A DNA stretch of 31,224 bases from Candidatus Neomicrothrix sp. UBA4542 (lineage in GTDB: Bacteria; Actinomycetota; Acidimicrobiia; Acidimicrobiales; Poriferisodalaceae), in assembly GCA_002388005.1 (NCBI GenBank), contig DGLO01000089.1:12797-44020 (forward strand), given 5' to 3'. This document shows, in pieces, positions 7,449 through 14,170 of this stretch. The position numbers were made by a program, and so were the translations under genes. The notes under the pieces are model-generated. The model worked only from the letters and a program-made list of their open reading frames with translations. It was not told the DNA's origin and did not search any database. Position 1 is the stretch's first letter; each line of letters opens with the position of its first letter.

Positions 7449-8138
7449 CTAGGTCGGCTCTAGTCGAGCAAGTTCGCGCGCCATAAGGAAAACGTCGTCA
7501 AGCATCGGCTCGGTGAGGCGGCCCGTGAAGGTGTTCTGTTGGCTTGGATGAAATGAGCACACGACATGTCCGACGCGGTCACTGCCGTGCTGTGACAACG
7601 GAACAACGACACCGTGACCGAACCGCGGACGTGGACGCACTCCGAGAAGGGAGCACGTGACTTGGTAGCCGAACTGTCCAAGGGCAACAAAAACCTGAAC
7701 GTCAGGAAGTAGTTTTAATTCGCGTTCGATATAGGGAAGGCATTCGTCGCGTTCTTTTGTAGTTGGTTTGTTGGCTGGGGGGGCGCAACGCACTGCTGCA
7801 GTGACGTAGGCGTCGGTTAGTCGCAGTCCGTCCTCAACATGGCGAGCACGTGACTGATTGGCAAAGCCCGTCCTATGTAGCGACGCGAAGAGGAAATCTC
7901 CAGAACGATCTCCGGTAAAGACGCGCCCGGTTCGATTAGCGCCATGCGCCGCTGGGGCTAGTCCGATGATCATGACTTTCGCGGAGGGATCTCCGAACCC
8001 AGGTACCCCTCGTCCCCAATACTCTTCTTCTCGGAACGCAGCTCGCTTTTCGAAGGCAACTTGTTCACGCCATTCGACGAGACGAGTGCATCGACGGCAA
8101 TCAGCTATCTCGGCAGCTAATGAAATCAAAGAGTCCAC
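7449..8138 (-). CDS. udgB: Family 5 uracil-DNA glycosylase (UdgB type)
   Basis: Base-excision repair enzyme removing uracil (and in this family also other deaminated bases) from DNA. In 229 residues the four Fe-S cysteines C14, C17, C118 and C133 are seen. Motif 1 is GLAPAAHGANRTGRVFTGD (59-77), which lacks the catalytic Asp/Asn of families 1 and 4, as is diagnostic of UdgB. Motif 3 is HPSQQNTFTGRL (197-208). The start is GTG at 8136-8138 with no strong ribosome site. It diverges from the phosphatase gene at 8200 and is followed by the lipoprotein gene. Confidence 0.92.
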   Translation of the reverse strand: MDSLISLAAEIADCRRCTRLVEWREQVAFEKRAAFREEEYWGRGVPGFGDPSAKVMIIGLAPAAHGANRTGRVFTGDRSGDFLFASLHRTGFANQSRARHVEDGLRLTDAYVTAAVRCAPPANKPTTKERDECLPYIERELKLLPDVQVFVALGQFGYQVTCSLLGVRPRPRFGHGVVVPLSQHGSDRVGHVVCSFHPSQQNTFTGRLTEPMLDDVFLMARELARLEPT

Positions 8139-8199
8139 AACGCCGAGTGTTGCAGACTATGAAGCGGAGTCCGCGAACTTCAACGACTACGGTCAATTC

Positions 8200-8841
8200 G
8201 TGGCTTCTTCCGCGCGACCTACGTTGATTCTTCTCGTACGACATGGGCAAACACCGACGACTGGTGTCGAGTTGTATGGCCGCAAGCCCGGTGTTCAACT
8301 ATCCGCGGTGGGCTGGGGTCAAGCGGAGAAGGTAGCGGAACGAATTTCTGAGATCGATCACCGCCGTATTGCTGCCATCTACTCGAGCCCCTTAAAGCGG
8401 ACGTTAGAAACGGCTACTCCCATTTCTGAGGCGATTGGAATTCCGGTCAAACAGAAACGCGGTCTCATTGAGCTCGACGTCGGTGCCTGGACTGGCCGAA
8501 AGTTGAACCAATTACGGAAGCTCAAAGCGTGGTCGGCTGTGCAGAAGTACCCTTCGGGATTCAGATTCCCAAAGGGAGAGTCTTTCGTTGAGATGCAAAC
8601 GAGGATGGCTCAGACCATCGACGGTTTCGTTACAAACCACCCGGGAAAAACGGTGGTCGCAGTTAGTCACGCAGATCCGATTAGAGCTTTGGTTGCTCAC
8701 GCTATGGGAACTCACTTAGATCTTTTTCAACGAATAGTTGTGTCACCGTGCTCTGTTACAGCAATCCTTTACACACCGAGCGGGCCGGTGGTGTTAGCCG
8801 TGAACAACACTGGTGATCTCGGATCGCTAACACCGGCCTAG
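8200..8841 (+). CDS. Histidine-phosphatase superfamily protein, MSMEG_4193 family
   Basis: Phosphoglycerate-mutase-like phosphatase of about 213 residues. The RHG motif holds the nucleophile H15 (LLVRHGQT). YSSPLKRTLETA carries the second arginine, ELDVGAWTG the acid residue region and VSHADPIRAL the second active-site histidine. The reading frame is open far upstream, but that stretch overlaps udgB on the other strand and does not look like protein. GTG at 8200 places the RHG motif near the N-terminus, as in homologues such as Rv2135c. It heads a three-gene unit with DUF3090 and SCO1664-type genes, the same order as Rv2135c-Rv2134c-Rv2133c. Substrate unknown. Confidence 0.88.
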   Translation: MASSARPTLILLVRHGQTPTTGVELYGRKPGVQLSAVGWGQAEKVAERISEIDHRRIAAIYSSPLKRTLETATPISEAIGIPVKQKRGLIELDVGAWTGRKLNQLRKLKAWSAVQKYPSGFRFPKGESFVEMQTRMAQTIDGFVTNHPGKTVVAVSHADPIRALVAHAMGTHLDLFQRIVVSPCSVTAILYTPSGPVVLAVNNTGDLGSLTPA

Positions 8842-8868
8842 TGAAAGGCCCGTTTCTCAACGAGAACC

Positions 8869-9324
8869 ATGACTGAAAACTACGAAATCAAGAACCCGAC
8901 CAACTTTGTCGCCGGAACCGTGGGAGCGCCGGGGGACCGCATCTTTTATCTTCAAGCCCACGATGACAACCTTGTTTTGACTCTCAAAGTCGAGAAAGGT
9001 CAAGTTCAATCGCTCGCGAGTCACCTCGCCGGAGTTCTCGAAGACAGCGGTGATCCGGTTTCGGTGGTTCCAGTCAACGAGATGCTTGAGCCACCTAACG
9101 CTGTGTGGACTGTGGGGGGGTTAGCGATCGGACTCAGTGAGGAACCAGAGCGGATCGTTGTTGTGGCCCAAGAATTACCTGATGACGAAGAGAGTGAACC
9201 CTCCCAAGCCCACGTTCACATCAGCTTGGGTCAGGCAAAAGCATTTGTAGATCATGCGCTATTTCTGGTGGAGTACGGCCGGGATTTTGGTCGGCAAAAT
9301 GGTCACAAGCCCATCGGTGAATGA
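8869..9324 (+). CDS. DUF3090 family protein, short form
   Basis: 151-residue member of a family restricted largely to actinobacteria and of unknown function (as Rv2134c). The N-terminal FVAGTVGAPGDRIFYLQA and the central FRVG-equivalent block WTVGGLAIGLSEEPERIVVVAQE match. Homologues of about 190 residues usually end with a CPxCG...CPRxNGY zinc-knuckle-like tail. Here the protein stops at GRDFGRQNGHKPIGE and has no cysteine at all. Starting 27 bases after the phosphatase stop with GAGAA before the ATG, and overlapping the next gene, it is clearly in the same operon. Confidence 0.85.
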   Translation: MTENYEIKNPTNFVAGTVGAPGDRIFYLQAHDDNLVLTLKVEKGQVQSLASHLAGVLEDSGDPVSVVPVNEMLEPPNAVWTVGGLAIGLSEEPERIVVVAQELPDDEESEPSQAHVHISLGQAKAFVDHALFLVEYGRDFGRQNGHKPIGE

Positions 9325-10057
9325 CCGTAACGCTGATGGCAGCGATCCCCGGAGCCAGTTCGTGGATGTCGAAACCGCACATGGCGTATTAGTTCATGGG
9401 GACATAGAAATACTCGCTCGCATGCCTTACAGCTCTAATGCCACGTTTCTCGTGCGCGTGACGCGAGCTGGTGTCGCTGTGAACGGAATCTACAAACCTG
9501 TCAAGGGTGAGCGCCCACTTTGGGATTTTCCGCCGGGGCTGCACCGGCGAGAAATCGCCGCCTACGAGCTAAGTGACGAATTGGGTTGGGACGTCGTGCC
9601 GCCAACGGTGGAGCGAATGGGCCCTCACGGAACGGGATCTATCCAACTGTTTATCGACGCCAACTTTGATCAGCATCACTTCACCCTGGTGAAAAACGCT
9701 GTCCACCATCCGGACCTTCGAAAACTCTGTGCCCTCGACTTGTTGGCAAATAATACGGACAGAAAGGCGGGTCATTGTCTCCTGTCTAAATGGGGACGCG
9801 TGTACGGGATCGATCACGGGCTGTGCTTCTCTCGCGATTTCAAACTACGAACAGTTATCTGGGACTTTGCCGACGAACCAATTGGTGAGGAGCTTCTTGA
9901 AGGCATCGAAGCCGTCGCCGCTGGCGAGGCAATACGAGCAGCGCGATGGCTTGAGGAAGAGGAAGCTGATGCGCTTACACATCGAGCGCAACGATTAAGT
10001 GCGTCACCGATTTTCCCCACAGATGACGGCCACCGGTGGCCGTGGCCGCTGATCTAA
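9299..10057 (+). CDS. SCO1664 family protein (PI3/4-kinase-like fold)
   Basis: About 252 residues, with the lipid-kinase-like core of the SCO1664/Rv2133c family. NGIYKPVKGERPLWDFP carries the ATP-binding lysine, YELSDELGWDVVPPTV follows, NNTDRKAGH is the catalytic loop and GIDHGLCF is the metal-binding (DFG-like) element. The phosphoacceptor is unknown. The ATG at 9299 overlaps the DUF3090 gene by 26 bases; GTG at 9317 (eight-base overlap) is an alternative. An earlier in-frame ATG at 9254 lies deep inside DUF3090 and is unlikely. The conserved trio suggests a shared pathway with the phosphatase, perhaps opposing phosphorylation and dephosphorylation, which is inference. Confidence 0.85.
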   Translation: MVTSPSVNDRNADGSDPRSQFVDVETAHGVLVHGDIEILARMPYSSNATFLVRVTRAGVAVNGIYKPVKGERPLWDFPPGLHRREIAAYELSDELGWDVVPPTVERMGPHGTGSIQLFIDANFDQHHFTLVKNAVHHPDLRKLCALDLLANNTDRKAGHCLLSKWGRVYGIDHGLCFSRDFKLRTVIWDFADEPIGEELLEGIEAVAAGEAIRAARWLEEEEADALTHRAQRLSASPIFPTDDGHRWPWPLI

Positions 10058-10118
10058 TTAGCGGCGCGGATGGCCCGTCAACGCCAGTTTCTGCTTTGGT
10101 AAAGCTGGGTGAATAACC
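10058..10118. other. Convergent gap between SCO1664-type gene and etfA
   Basis: 61 bases between two converging stop codons. GCTTT-ggt-AAAGC at 10093-10105 can form a five-base stem, and GGGT/ACCC flank a second short stem at 10107-10119, but neither is followed by a T run on either strand. No confident terminator. Confidence 0.3.
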
Positions 10119-11081
10119 CTAACGAGACTTCAAAGCTTCGATGAGTGCCGGAATGACTTTGTGGACGTCGCCAACGATTCCCAGATCGGCAACCCCGAAG
10201 ATCGGTGCCTCCGGGTCCTTATTGATGGCGATGATGTTCTTTGAACCCTTCATCCCGACGAGATGTTGAGTCGCTCCTGAAATGCCGCACGCCACGTATA
10301 CGTTTGGCTTTACGACTTTGCCGGTCTGACCAACTTGCTTGGCATATGGAACCCACCCGGCGTCCACAATCGCTCGCGATGCTCCTGATGCTGCTCCCAG
10401 CAGACCAGCTAATTCATCAATCATGGTGTATGCCTCCGGCTGGCCGAGACCGCGACCGCCTGAAACCACTACTTCCGCGGCGTCTAGCTGAGGACCAGAA
10501 CGCTCCTCTGCATGGCGGCCAGTTACCTCAGCTGCTCCAGCGGTTCCGGGGTCGACGACATCGGCGCGGACGACTTCCGCTGCTCCGCCTCCGTTCGCTT
10601 CAGCTTCGAACGACTTAGGTCGAAATAGAGCTAAGGCCGGACCGTCGTTTCGGAAGGCAGTGAACACGTTCTGTGTTCCACCAAATACTGGTTCTTCAAC
10701 GACTAGGTTCCCGTCCTCAATGGAAGCGCCGACATTATTTGTCACGACTGGTTGATCTATACGGACAGCTAGACGAGCAGCTGTATCCCGCCCATCGGCG
10801 GTTTGTCCAAAGAAAACCGCGTCGGGAGTGTTCGCTTCGATGTGGGCCTGGAGCGCTGCGGCGGCGTGAACTCCTATTAGTTTGCCCTCAAGGGAACCGG
10901 TGCTAAATACTTTGGAAGCTCCATGTGCACCGAGTTGATCAGCCATGGCTGTTCCGTCACCAGCTACAAAAGTCTCAACGTTTGCGGCGAGACTCCGGGC
11001 CGCGGTCACTAACTCCAAAGTCAGACTGCTCGGGCCGCTCTCGTCGCCTTCGGCGAACACAAGGATGGTTTCAATCGACAT
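10119..11081 (-). CDS. etfA: Electron transfer flavoprotein, alpha subunit
   Basis: Large ETF subunit (FixB type, 320 residues) that holds FAD and passes electrons from acyl-CoA dehydrogenases to ETF-quinone oxidoreductase. The N-terminal alpha/beta domain is followed by the FAD domain with VSGGRGLG, GASRAIVDAGW, Q-x-GQTGKVVKP, and the C-terminal ISGATQHLVGMKGS plus INKDPEAPIF typical of EtfA. The start is ATG 11079-11081 because a perfect AAGGAGG lies six bases upstream; a TTG two codons earlier is less likely. The Shine-Dalgarno sequence overlaps the etfB stop codon (TAAGGAGG), so the two subunits are translationally tied. No dehydrogenase or ETF-QO gene is in the window. Confidence 0.96.
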   Translation of the reverse strand: MSIETILVFAEGDESGPSSLTLELVTAARSLAANVETFVAGDGTAMADQLGAHGASKVFSTGSLEGKLIGVHAAAALQAHIEANTPDAVFFGQTADGRDTAARLAVRIDQPVVTNNVGASIEDGNLVVEEPVFGGTQNVFTAFRNDGPALALFRPKSFEAEANGGGAAEVVRADVVDPGTAGAAEVTGRHAEERSGPQLDAAEVVVSGGRGLGQPEAYTMIDELAGLLGAASGASRAIVDAGWVPYAKQVGQTGKVVKPNVYVACGISGATQHLVGMKGSKNIIAINKDPEAPIFGVADLGIVGDVHKVIPALIEALKSR

Positions 11082-11092
11082 GTCCAACCTCC

Positions 11093-11872
11093 TTATACGA
11101 CTTTGAGTTCGCCTAGGAACTCAACAATCTTTTCGTGGGCGTCGCCGTCATCTTCGATGACTTCACCTGCTTGTCGTTCTTCTGCATCCGTAACCCGGAC
11201 CGTCTCTTGGCGGGCACCATTTTTTCCGACGACGCCAGAATCAATTCCCAAAGCGGCAAGATCTAGCTCCTCAACCGGCTTCTTCTTTGCCGCCATGATG
11301 CCTTTAAACGAGGGATAGCGAGGCTCTACAACGCCAGCTGTAACCGATACCAGCGCTGGCATCGAGCACTCAACGTCGTCATAGCCCGCTTCTGTCTGGC
11401 GCTGGACCTTGACGGTGCTGCCTTCAACTTGGATCTGTTTGGCGAACGTTATCGACGGAATGTCGAGAACCCCTGCAATCATCTCCGGGACTGTGCCGGT
11501 ATAACCATCTGATGATTCGACTCCAGCGAGAACTAGATCAGGCGACATCGCTGATATCGCGGTGGCGAGAACCTTTGCCGTTCCCAGCGCATCACTTCCA
11601 GCAAGAGCATCATCGCTGACAAGAACAGCATCCTCGGCGCCCATTGCCAGGGCTGTTCTTAAACCACTGACTTCCCCCTTGGGGGCCATCGACACAAGGG
11701 AGACCTCTCCGCCGCCCGCGGCCTCAACAAGTTGGAGTGCCATCTCCACTCCGTATGAATCGGACTCATCCAGGATTAGTTTGTCATCCCGTTTGAGGTA
11801 GTTAGTAGAGGGATCCAGCTCGCCCGGCAGAGCCGGGTCTGGGATCTGTTTGACACAGACAACGACCTTCAT
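11093..11872 (-). CDS. etfB: Electron transfer flavoprotein, beta subunit
   Basis: Small ETF subunit (FixA type, 259 residues), which binds AMP and forms the heterodimer with EtfA. Seen in sequence: the N-terminal KVVVCVKQIPDP, the ETF-beta signature region VLAGVESSDGYTGTVPEMIA, and LDIPSITFAKQIQVEG followed by the recognition-loop area RQTEAGYDDVECSMPALVSV. The ATG start is at 11870-11872; the upstream sequence has no strong Shine-Dalgarno. Gene order etfB-etfA with the stop codon inside the next ribosome site implies one bicistronic mRNA starting in the 140-base region shared with the divergent lipid-kinase gene. Confidence 0.96.
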   Translation of the reverse strand: MKVVVCVKQIPDPALPGELDPSTNYLKRDDKLILDESDSYGVEMALQLVEAAGGGEVSLVSMAPKGEVSGLRTALAMGAEDAVLVSDDALAGSDALGTAKVLATAISAMSPDLVLAGVESSDGYTGTVPEMIAGVLDIPSITFAKQIQVEGSTVKVQRQTEAGYDDVECSMPALVSVTAGVVEPRYPSFKGIMAAKKKPVEELDLAALGIDSGVVGKNGARQETVRVTDAEERQAGEVIEDDGDAHEKIVEFLGELKVV

Positions 11873-11905
11873 GCGTGGATTCTGCCCCGAGGTTGGAACA
11901 GATCC

Positions 11906-11954
11906 AAATGTTAAGTAAAAAAATTTTGTGGTCCGGTCTACCGGTTACTAACCG
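11906..11954. promoter_or_regulatory. Candidate operator/promoter between etfB and lipid kinase
   Basis: Two adjoining inverted repeats stand out: CCGGT-CT-ACCGG (11933-11944) and CGGTTA-C-TAACCG (11942-11954). They lie next to an A/T block (11914-11927). On the minus strand TAACAT (complement of 11908-11913) is a possible etfB -10, with the first inverted repeat where its -35 would be. On the plus strand TTGTGG and TAACCG are 17 bases apart. Such palindromes are typical of dimeric regulators (for example TetR family members controlling acyl-CoA metabolism); the regulator is unknown. Confidence 0.45.
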
Positions 11955-12012
11955 AGCGTTGTTCCTGGCGTTGGGTTCGACTCACGCGTCAGAAATCGGC
12001 GACACTAGCTGA

Positions 12013-12930
12013 GTGCGGATATTGCTCCTCGTCAACGGATCGGCTTCGTCGGTCACAGCCCGCACGAGGGTGCTCATCCAAACAGCGTTAGCTGAACACC
12101 ACGAGGTGGAGTTAGCCATGACCAGCCGCCGAGGTCATGCTTCGCGATTAGCTCGAGGCGCAGCGGCGACTGGCACCGATATTGTCGCTGTACTGGGTGG
12201 GGATGGGACCCTTAACGAGGCAGCTAACGGTCTCGCAGGAACAGACTGCGCGTTAGCGGCGCTGCCTGGTGGTTCCACCAACGTCTTTGCTCGAACCATC
12301 GGGTTGGCAGACGAGCCGCTGGACGCTACACAGCAATTAGTCTCGGCAATTGAGGCAGATTCGGTCGAATCTGTTGGACTCGGTGAGGTTGAGGGACGCT
12401 ATTTCCTTTTCCATTGTGGGAGTGGCTTCGATGCCGCAGTCGTGCAACAAGTGGAGCGAAGATCAGCGTTGAAACGTTACGCAGGTCATCCTTTGTTTCT
12501 TTGGGCCGGATTCGATACTTGGCTCCGTCATTACGATCGGACGAAACCGAGAATGGCCGTCCGACACGAAAAGGGCGGTGTCGATGACAGCTACTTCACG
12601 GTGGTGTTGAACACTGACCCCTATACCTATTTCGGTAGCCGGCCGCTGTCCCTGGCTCCTGAGGCAACTCTTGAGAGCGGCCTCAGCGTCGTGGCTTTGC
12701 GAACGTTGTCCCTTGGAACGATGACCGGTTTGTTGACTGATCTCTTTCGGGGAAAGCCGCTGGAGGACAACGATCTAGTTCACACCGCCCACGACCTCAC
12801 GGACCTTGTCCTAACTGGCCATTACCCATTCCCGCATCAGTTAGACGGCGACTATTTGGGGTCCACCGAGAGATTGAAGTTCAGTTGGTGCCCACAAGTA
12901 CTCAGATTGGTAAAGCCTCTACCAAAATGA
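12013..12930 (+). CDS. Diacylglycerol kinase-family lipid kinase
   Basis: 305-residue protein with the DAGK catalytic domain (YegS/DgkB/LCB5 superfamily). LGGDGTLNEAANG (61-73) is the nucleotide-binding glycine-rich loop and LPGGSTNVFAR (84-94) the second conserved motif; the C-terminal beta-sandwich ends with the usual LDGDYLG-type segment. It phosphorylates a lipid such as diacylglycerol or a related polyprenyl or sphingoid substrate; which one cannot be told. The start is GTG at 12013 with no Shine-Dalgarno. The gene converges on the glycerophosphodiesterase gene with only seven bases between stops, which suggests both act in membrane-lipid turnover. Confidence 0.9.
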   Translation: MRILLLVNGSASSVTARTRVLIQTALAEHHEVELAMTSRRGHASRLARGAAATGTDIVAVLGGDGTLNEAANGLAGTDCALAALPGGSTNVFARTIGLADEPLDATQQLVSAIEADSVESVGLGEVEGRYFLFHCGSGFDAAVVQQVERRSALKRYAGHPLFLWAGFDTWLRHYDRTKPRMAVRHEKGGVDDSYFTVVLNTDPYTYFGSRPLSLAPEATLESGLSVVALRTLSLGTMTGLLTDLFRGKPLEDNDLVHTAHDLTDLVLTGHYPFPHQLDGDYLGSTERLKFSWCPQVLRLVKPLPK

Positions 12931-12937
12931 GATGAAC

Positions 12938-13621
12938 TTATTGCAGGTGCCCTAAGACCTCCAGCATTTCGTGAGGCACATCGGTGATAAGACCATCAAC
13001 CCCAAGCTCGGCGAGTTCGATTCCGCGTTCGGGATCGTTGACGGTCCATGTATTTACCTCTATCCCAGCCGCGTGAGCTTCGCGTACAAGCTGGCCGTCA
13101 ACCATTGACTCATCGGGATGGATTGCCAGGTGCCCGTTGTTGACAGCGTGTCTTATCACGCCTTGCCATGGCTCTCGCCACGACAGCAGCCCTGTCGGTA
13201 ATTCCGGGAAAAGCTTCCGCATTTGGTCAACGACCCCGTGATCAAAGGATGAAACTAGCCAACGGCCCACTGGTTCGGCCCGCGACCGTAAATGTTGGGC
13301 TACTTCTTGGGCTAGTTCGAAAGATTCACGTTTATGCGGATCATCGATCTTTATTTCGATGTTCACACGAAGTCCGCTACAAGCGTCGAGAGCATCACCT
13401 AAGTCGGGTACGTGACTCGGGAGGGCTCTTCTATCGGCACGAGCTATGAGCACCCCTTCCGCATAAGCATCATGGTGCACCACTAGTTCTCCGCTGAGGG
13501 CTCTTCGCACATCTAATTCGACTCCGTCTGCACCCAATTCGGCGGCCACTCGGAATGCCTCAACACTGTTTTCTCGTTGCTGGCGGGATGCTCCTCGATG
13601 TGCGTATATCTTCGGGCGCAT
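12938..13621 (-). CDS. Glycerophosphodiester phosphodiesterase
   Basis: Cytoplasmic GDPD-type TIM barrel of 227 residues that hydrolyses deacylated phospholipids to glycerol-3-phosphate and an alcohol. Active-site motifs are all present: AHRG (7-10), EN (17-18), ELDV (35-38, metal ligands) and HHD (49-51), then NIEIK and the C-terminal VNTWTVND. No signal peptide, unlike periplasmic GlpQ, so it is closer to UgpQ-type enzymes. The ATG start is at 13619-13621 with a weak GGGAG 12 bases upstream. It is divergent from whiB and tail-to-tail with the lipid-kinase gene. Confidence 0.93.
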   Translation of the reverse strand: MRPKIYAHRGASRQQRENSVEAFRVAAELGADGVELDVRRALSGELVVHHDAYAEGVLIARADRRALPSHVPDLGDALDACSGLRVNIEIKIDDPHKRESFELAQEVAQHLRSRAEPVGRWLVSSFDHGVVDQMRKLFPELPTGLLSWREPWQGVIRHAVNNGHLAIHPDESMVDGQLVREAHAAGIEVNTWTVNDPERGIELAELGVDGLITDVPHEMLEVLGHLQ

Positions 13622-13829
13622 CAGCGTTCGGTTCTCCCGACCCGGTCGGTTCGTTACGAAATTCGGACCCTCAGCTAAAGAATCTCTTGCCGGAACATCA
13701 GTCCAACCGTAACCTGTCGTATCGCTGTGACTGCGTCATGAGCATCTCGTCAGACCGATTTCGGGACTGACAACTAGGCGCCTTAGCAGCTTTTCGCCGT
13801 AACTAAATGCAGTTCCGTCGGCGACATCA
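13622..13829. other. Upstream part of the glpQ-type / whiB divergent region
   Basis: 208 bases between the phosphodiesterase start and the hairpin ahead of whiB. It must hold the promoters of both divergent genes, but I find no hexamer pair good enough to name. Short open frames here overlap the phosphodiesterase gene or lack a ribosome site and do not look coding. Confidence 0.4.
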
Positions 13830-13855
13830 CTGCTCGCGAACCCCCTCACGAGCAG
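13830..13855 (+). promoter_or_regulatory. Hairpin in the whiB leader
   Basis: CTGCTCG (13830-13836) pairs perfectly with CGAGCAG (13849-13855) across a 12-base loop. It ends only five bases before the GGAGGA ribosome site of whiB (from 13861). A stem this close to the Shine-Dalgarno could modulate translation initiation, or could be an operator for a dimeric repressor. There is no T tract, so it is not a terminator. Confidence 0.4.
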
Positions 13856-13875
13856 CACCTGGAGGACAAATCGAC

Positions 13876-14160
13876 GTGAGTGCAAGAGGAACCATGCTCC
13901 TGGAAAGCGGCATCTGGCGCAACACCGCGAAATGCCGTGAAATTGATCCCACCGTTTTTTTCCCGATTGGCTCCACGGGAAGCGCTCTGCGTCAAATCGC
14001 TGCAGCCAAAGCGGTCTGCGGTGATTGCTCAGTCAGAGATCTTTGCCTTGACTTTGCTCTCAAGACCAATCAGGACTCTGGGATTTGGGGAGGGGCCTCA
14101 GAGGACGAGCGCAGACAAATTCGACGTAAGAGGAATGGTGTTCACCGAAAGGTGAGTTGA
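13876..14160 (+). CDS. WhiB-family Fe-S transcription factor (WhiB1-like by position)
   Basis: Actinobacterial redox- or NO-sensing transcription regulator of about 94 residues. Four cluster cysteines are C20, C48, C51 and C57 (C-x27-C-x2-C-x5-C), followed by the turn GIWGG (69-73) and a basic DNA-binding tail RRQIRRKR. GTG at 13876 has GGAGGA nine bases upstream; ATG at 13894, with AGAGGA four bases upstream, is nearly as good and would give 88 residues. It is convergent with the PdtaS-type kinase gene (ten bases between stops), the same arrangement as whiB1-pdtaS (Rv3219-Rv3220c) in mycobacteria, so it is probably the WhiB1 orthologue. In mycobacteria WhiB1 contacts the main sigma factor. 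Confidence 0.93.
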   Translation: MSARGTMLLESGIWRNTAKCREIDPTVFFPIGSTGSALRQIAAAKAVCGDCSVRDLCLDFALKTNQDSGIWGGASEDERRQIRRKRNGVHRKVS

Positions 14161-14170
14161 GCGCGGCCAA

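Noticed and set aside
7858..8199. Long N-terminal extension of the phosphatase frame
   Set aside because: It lies antisense to udgB and lacks family similarity; the GTG at 8200 puts the RHG motif where homologues have it.
10093..10119. Terminator between the SCO1664-type gene and etfA
   Set aside because: Two weak stems but no T tract on either strand.
13555..13770. 71-codon open frame on plus upstream of whiB
   Set aside because: The first part is antisense to the phosphodiesterase gene, there is no ribosome site, and the composition is not protein-like.
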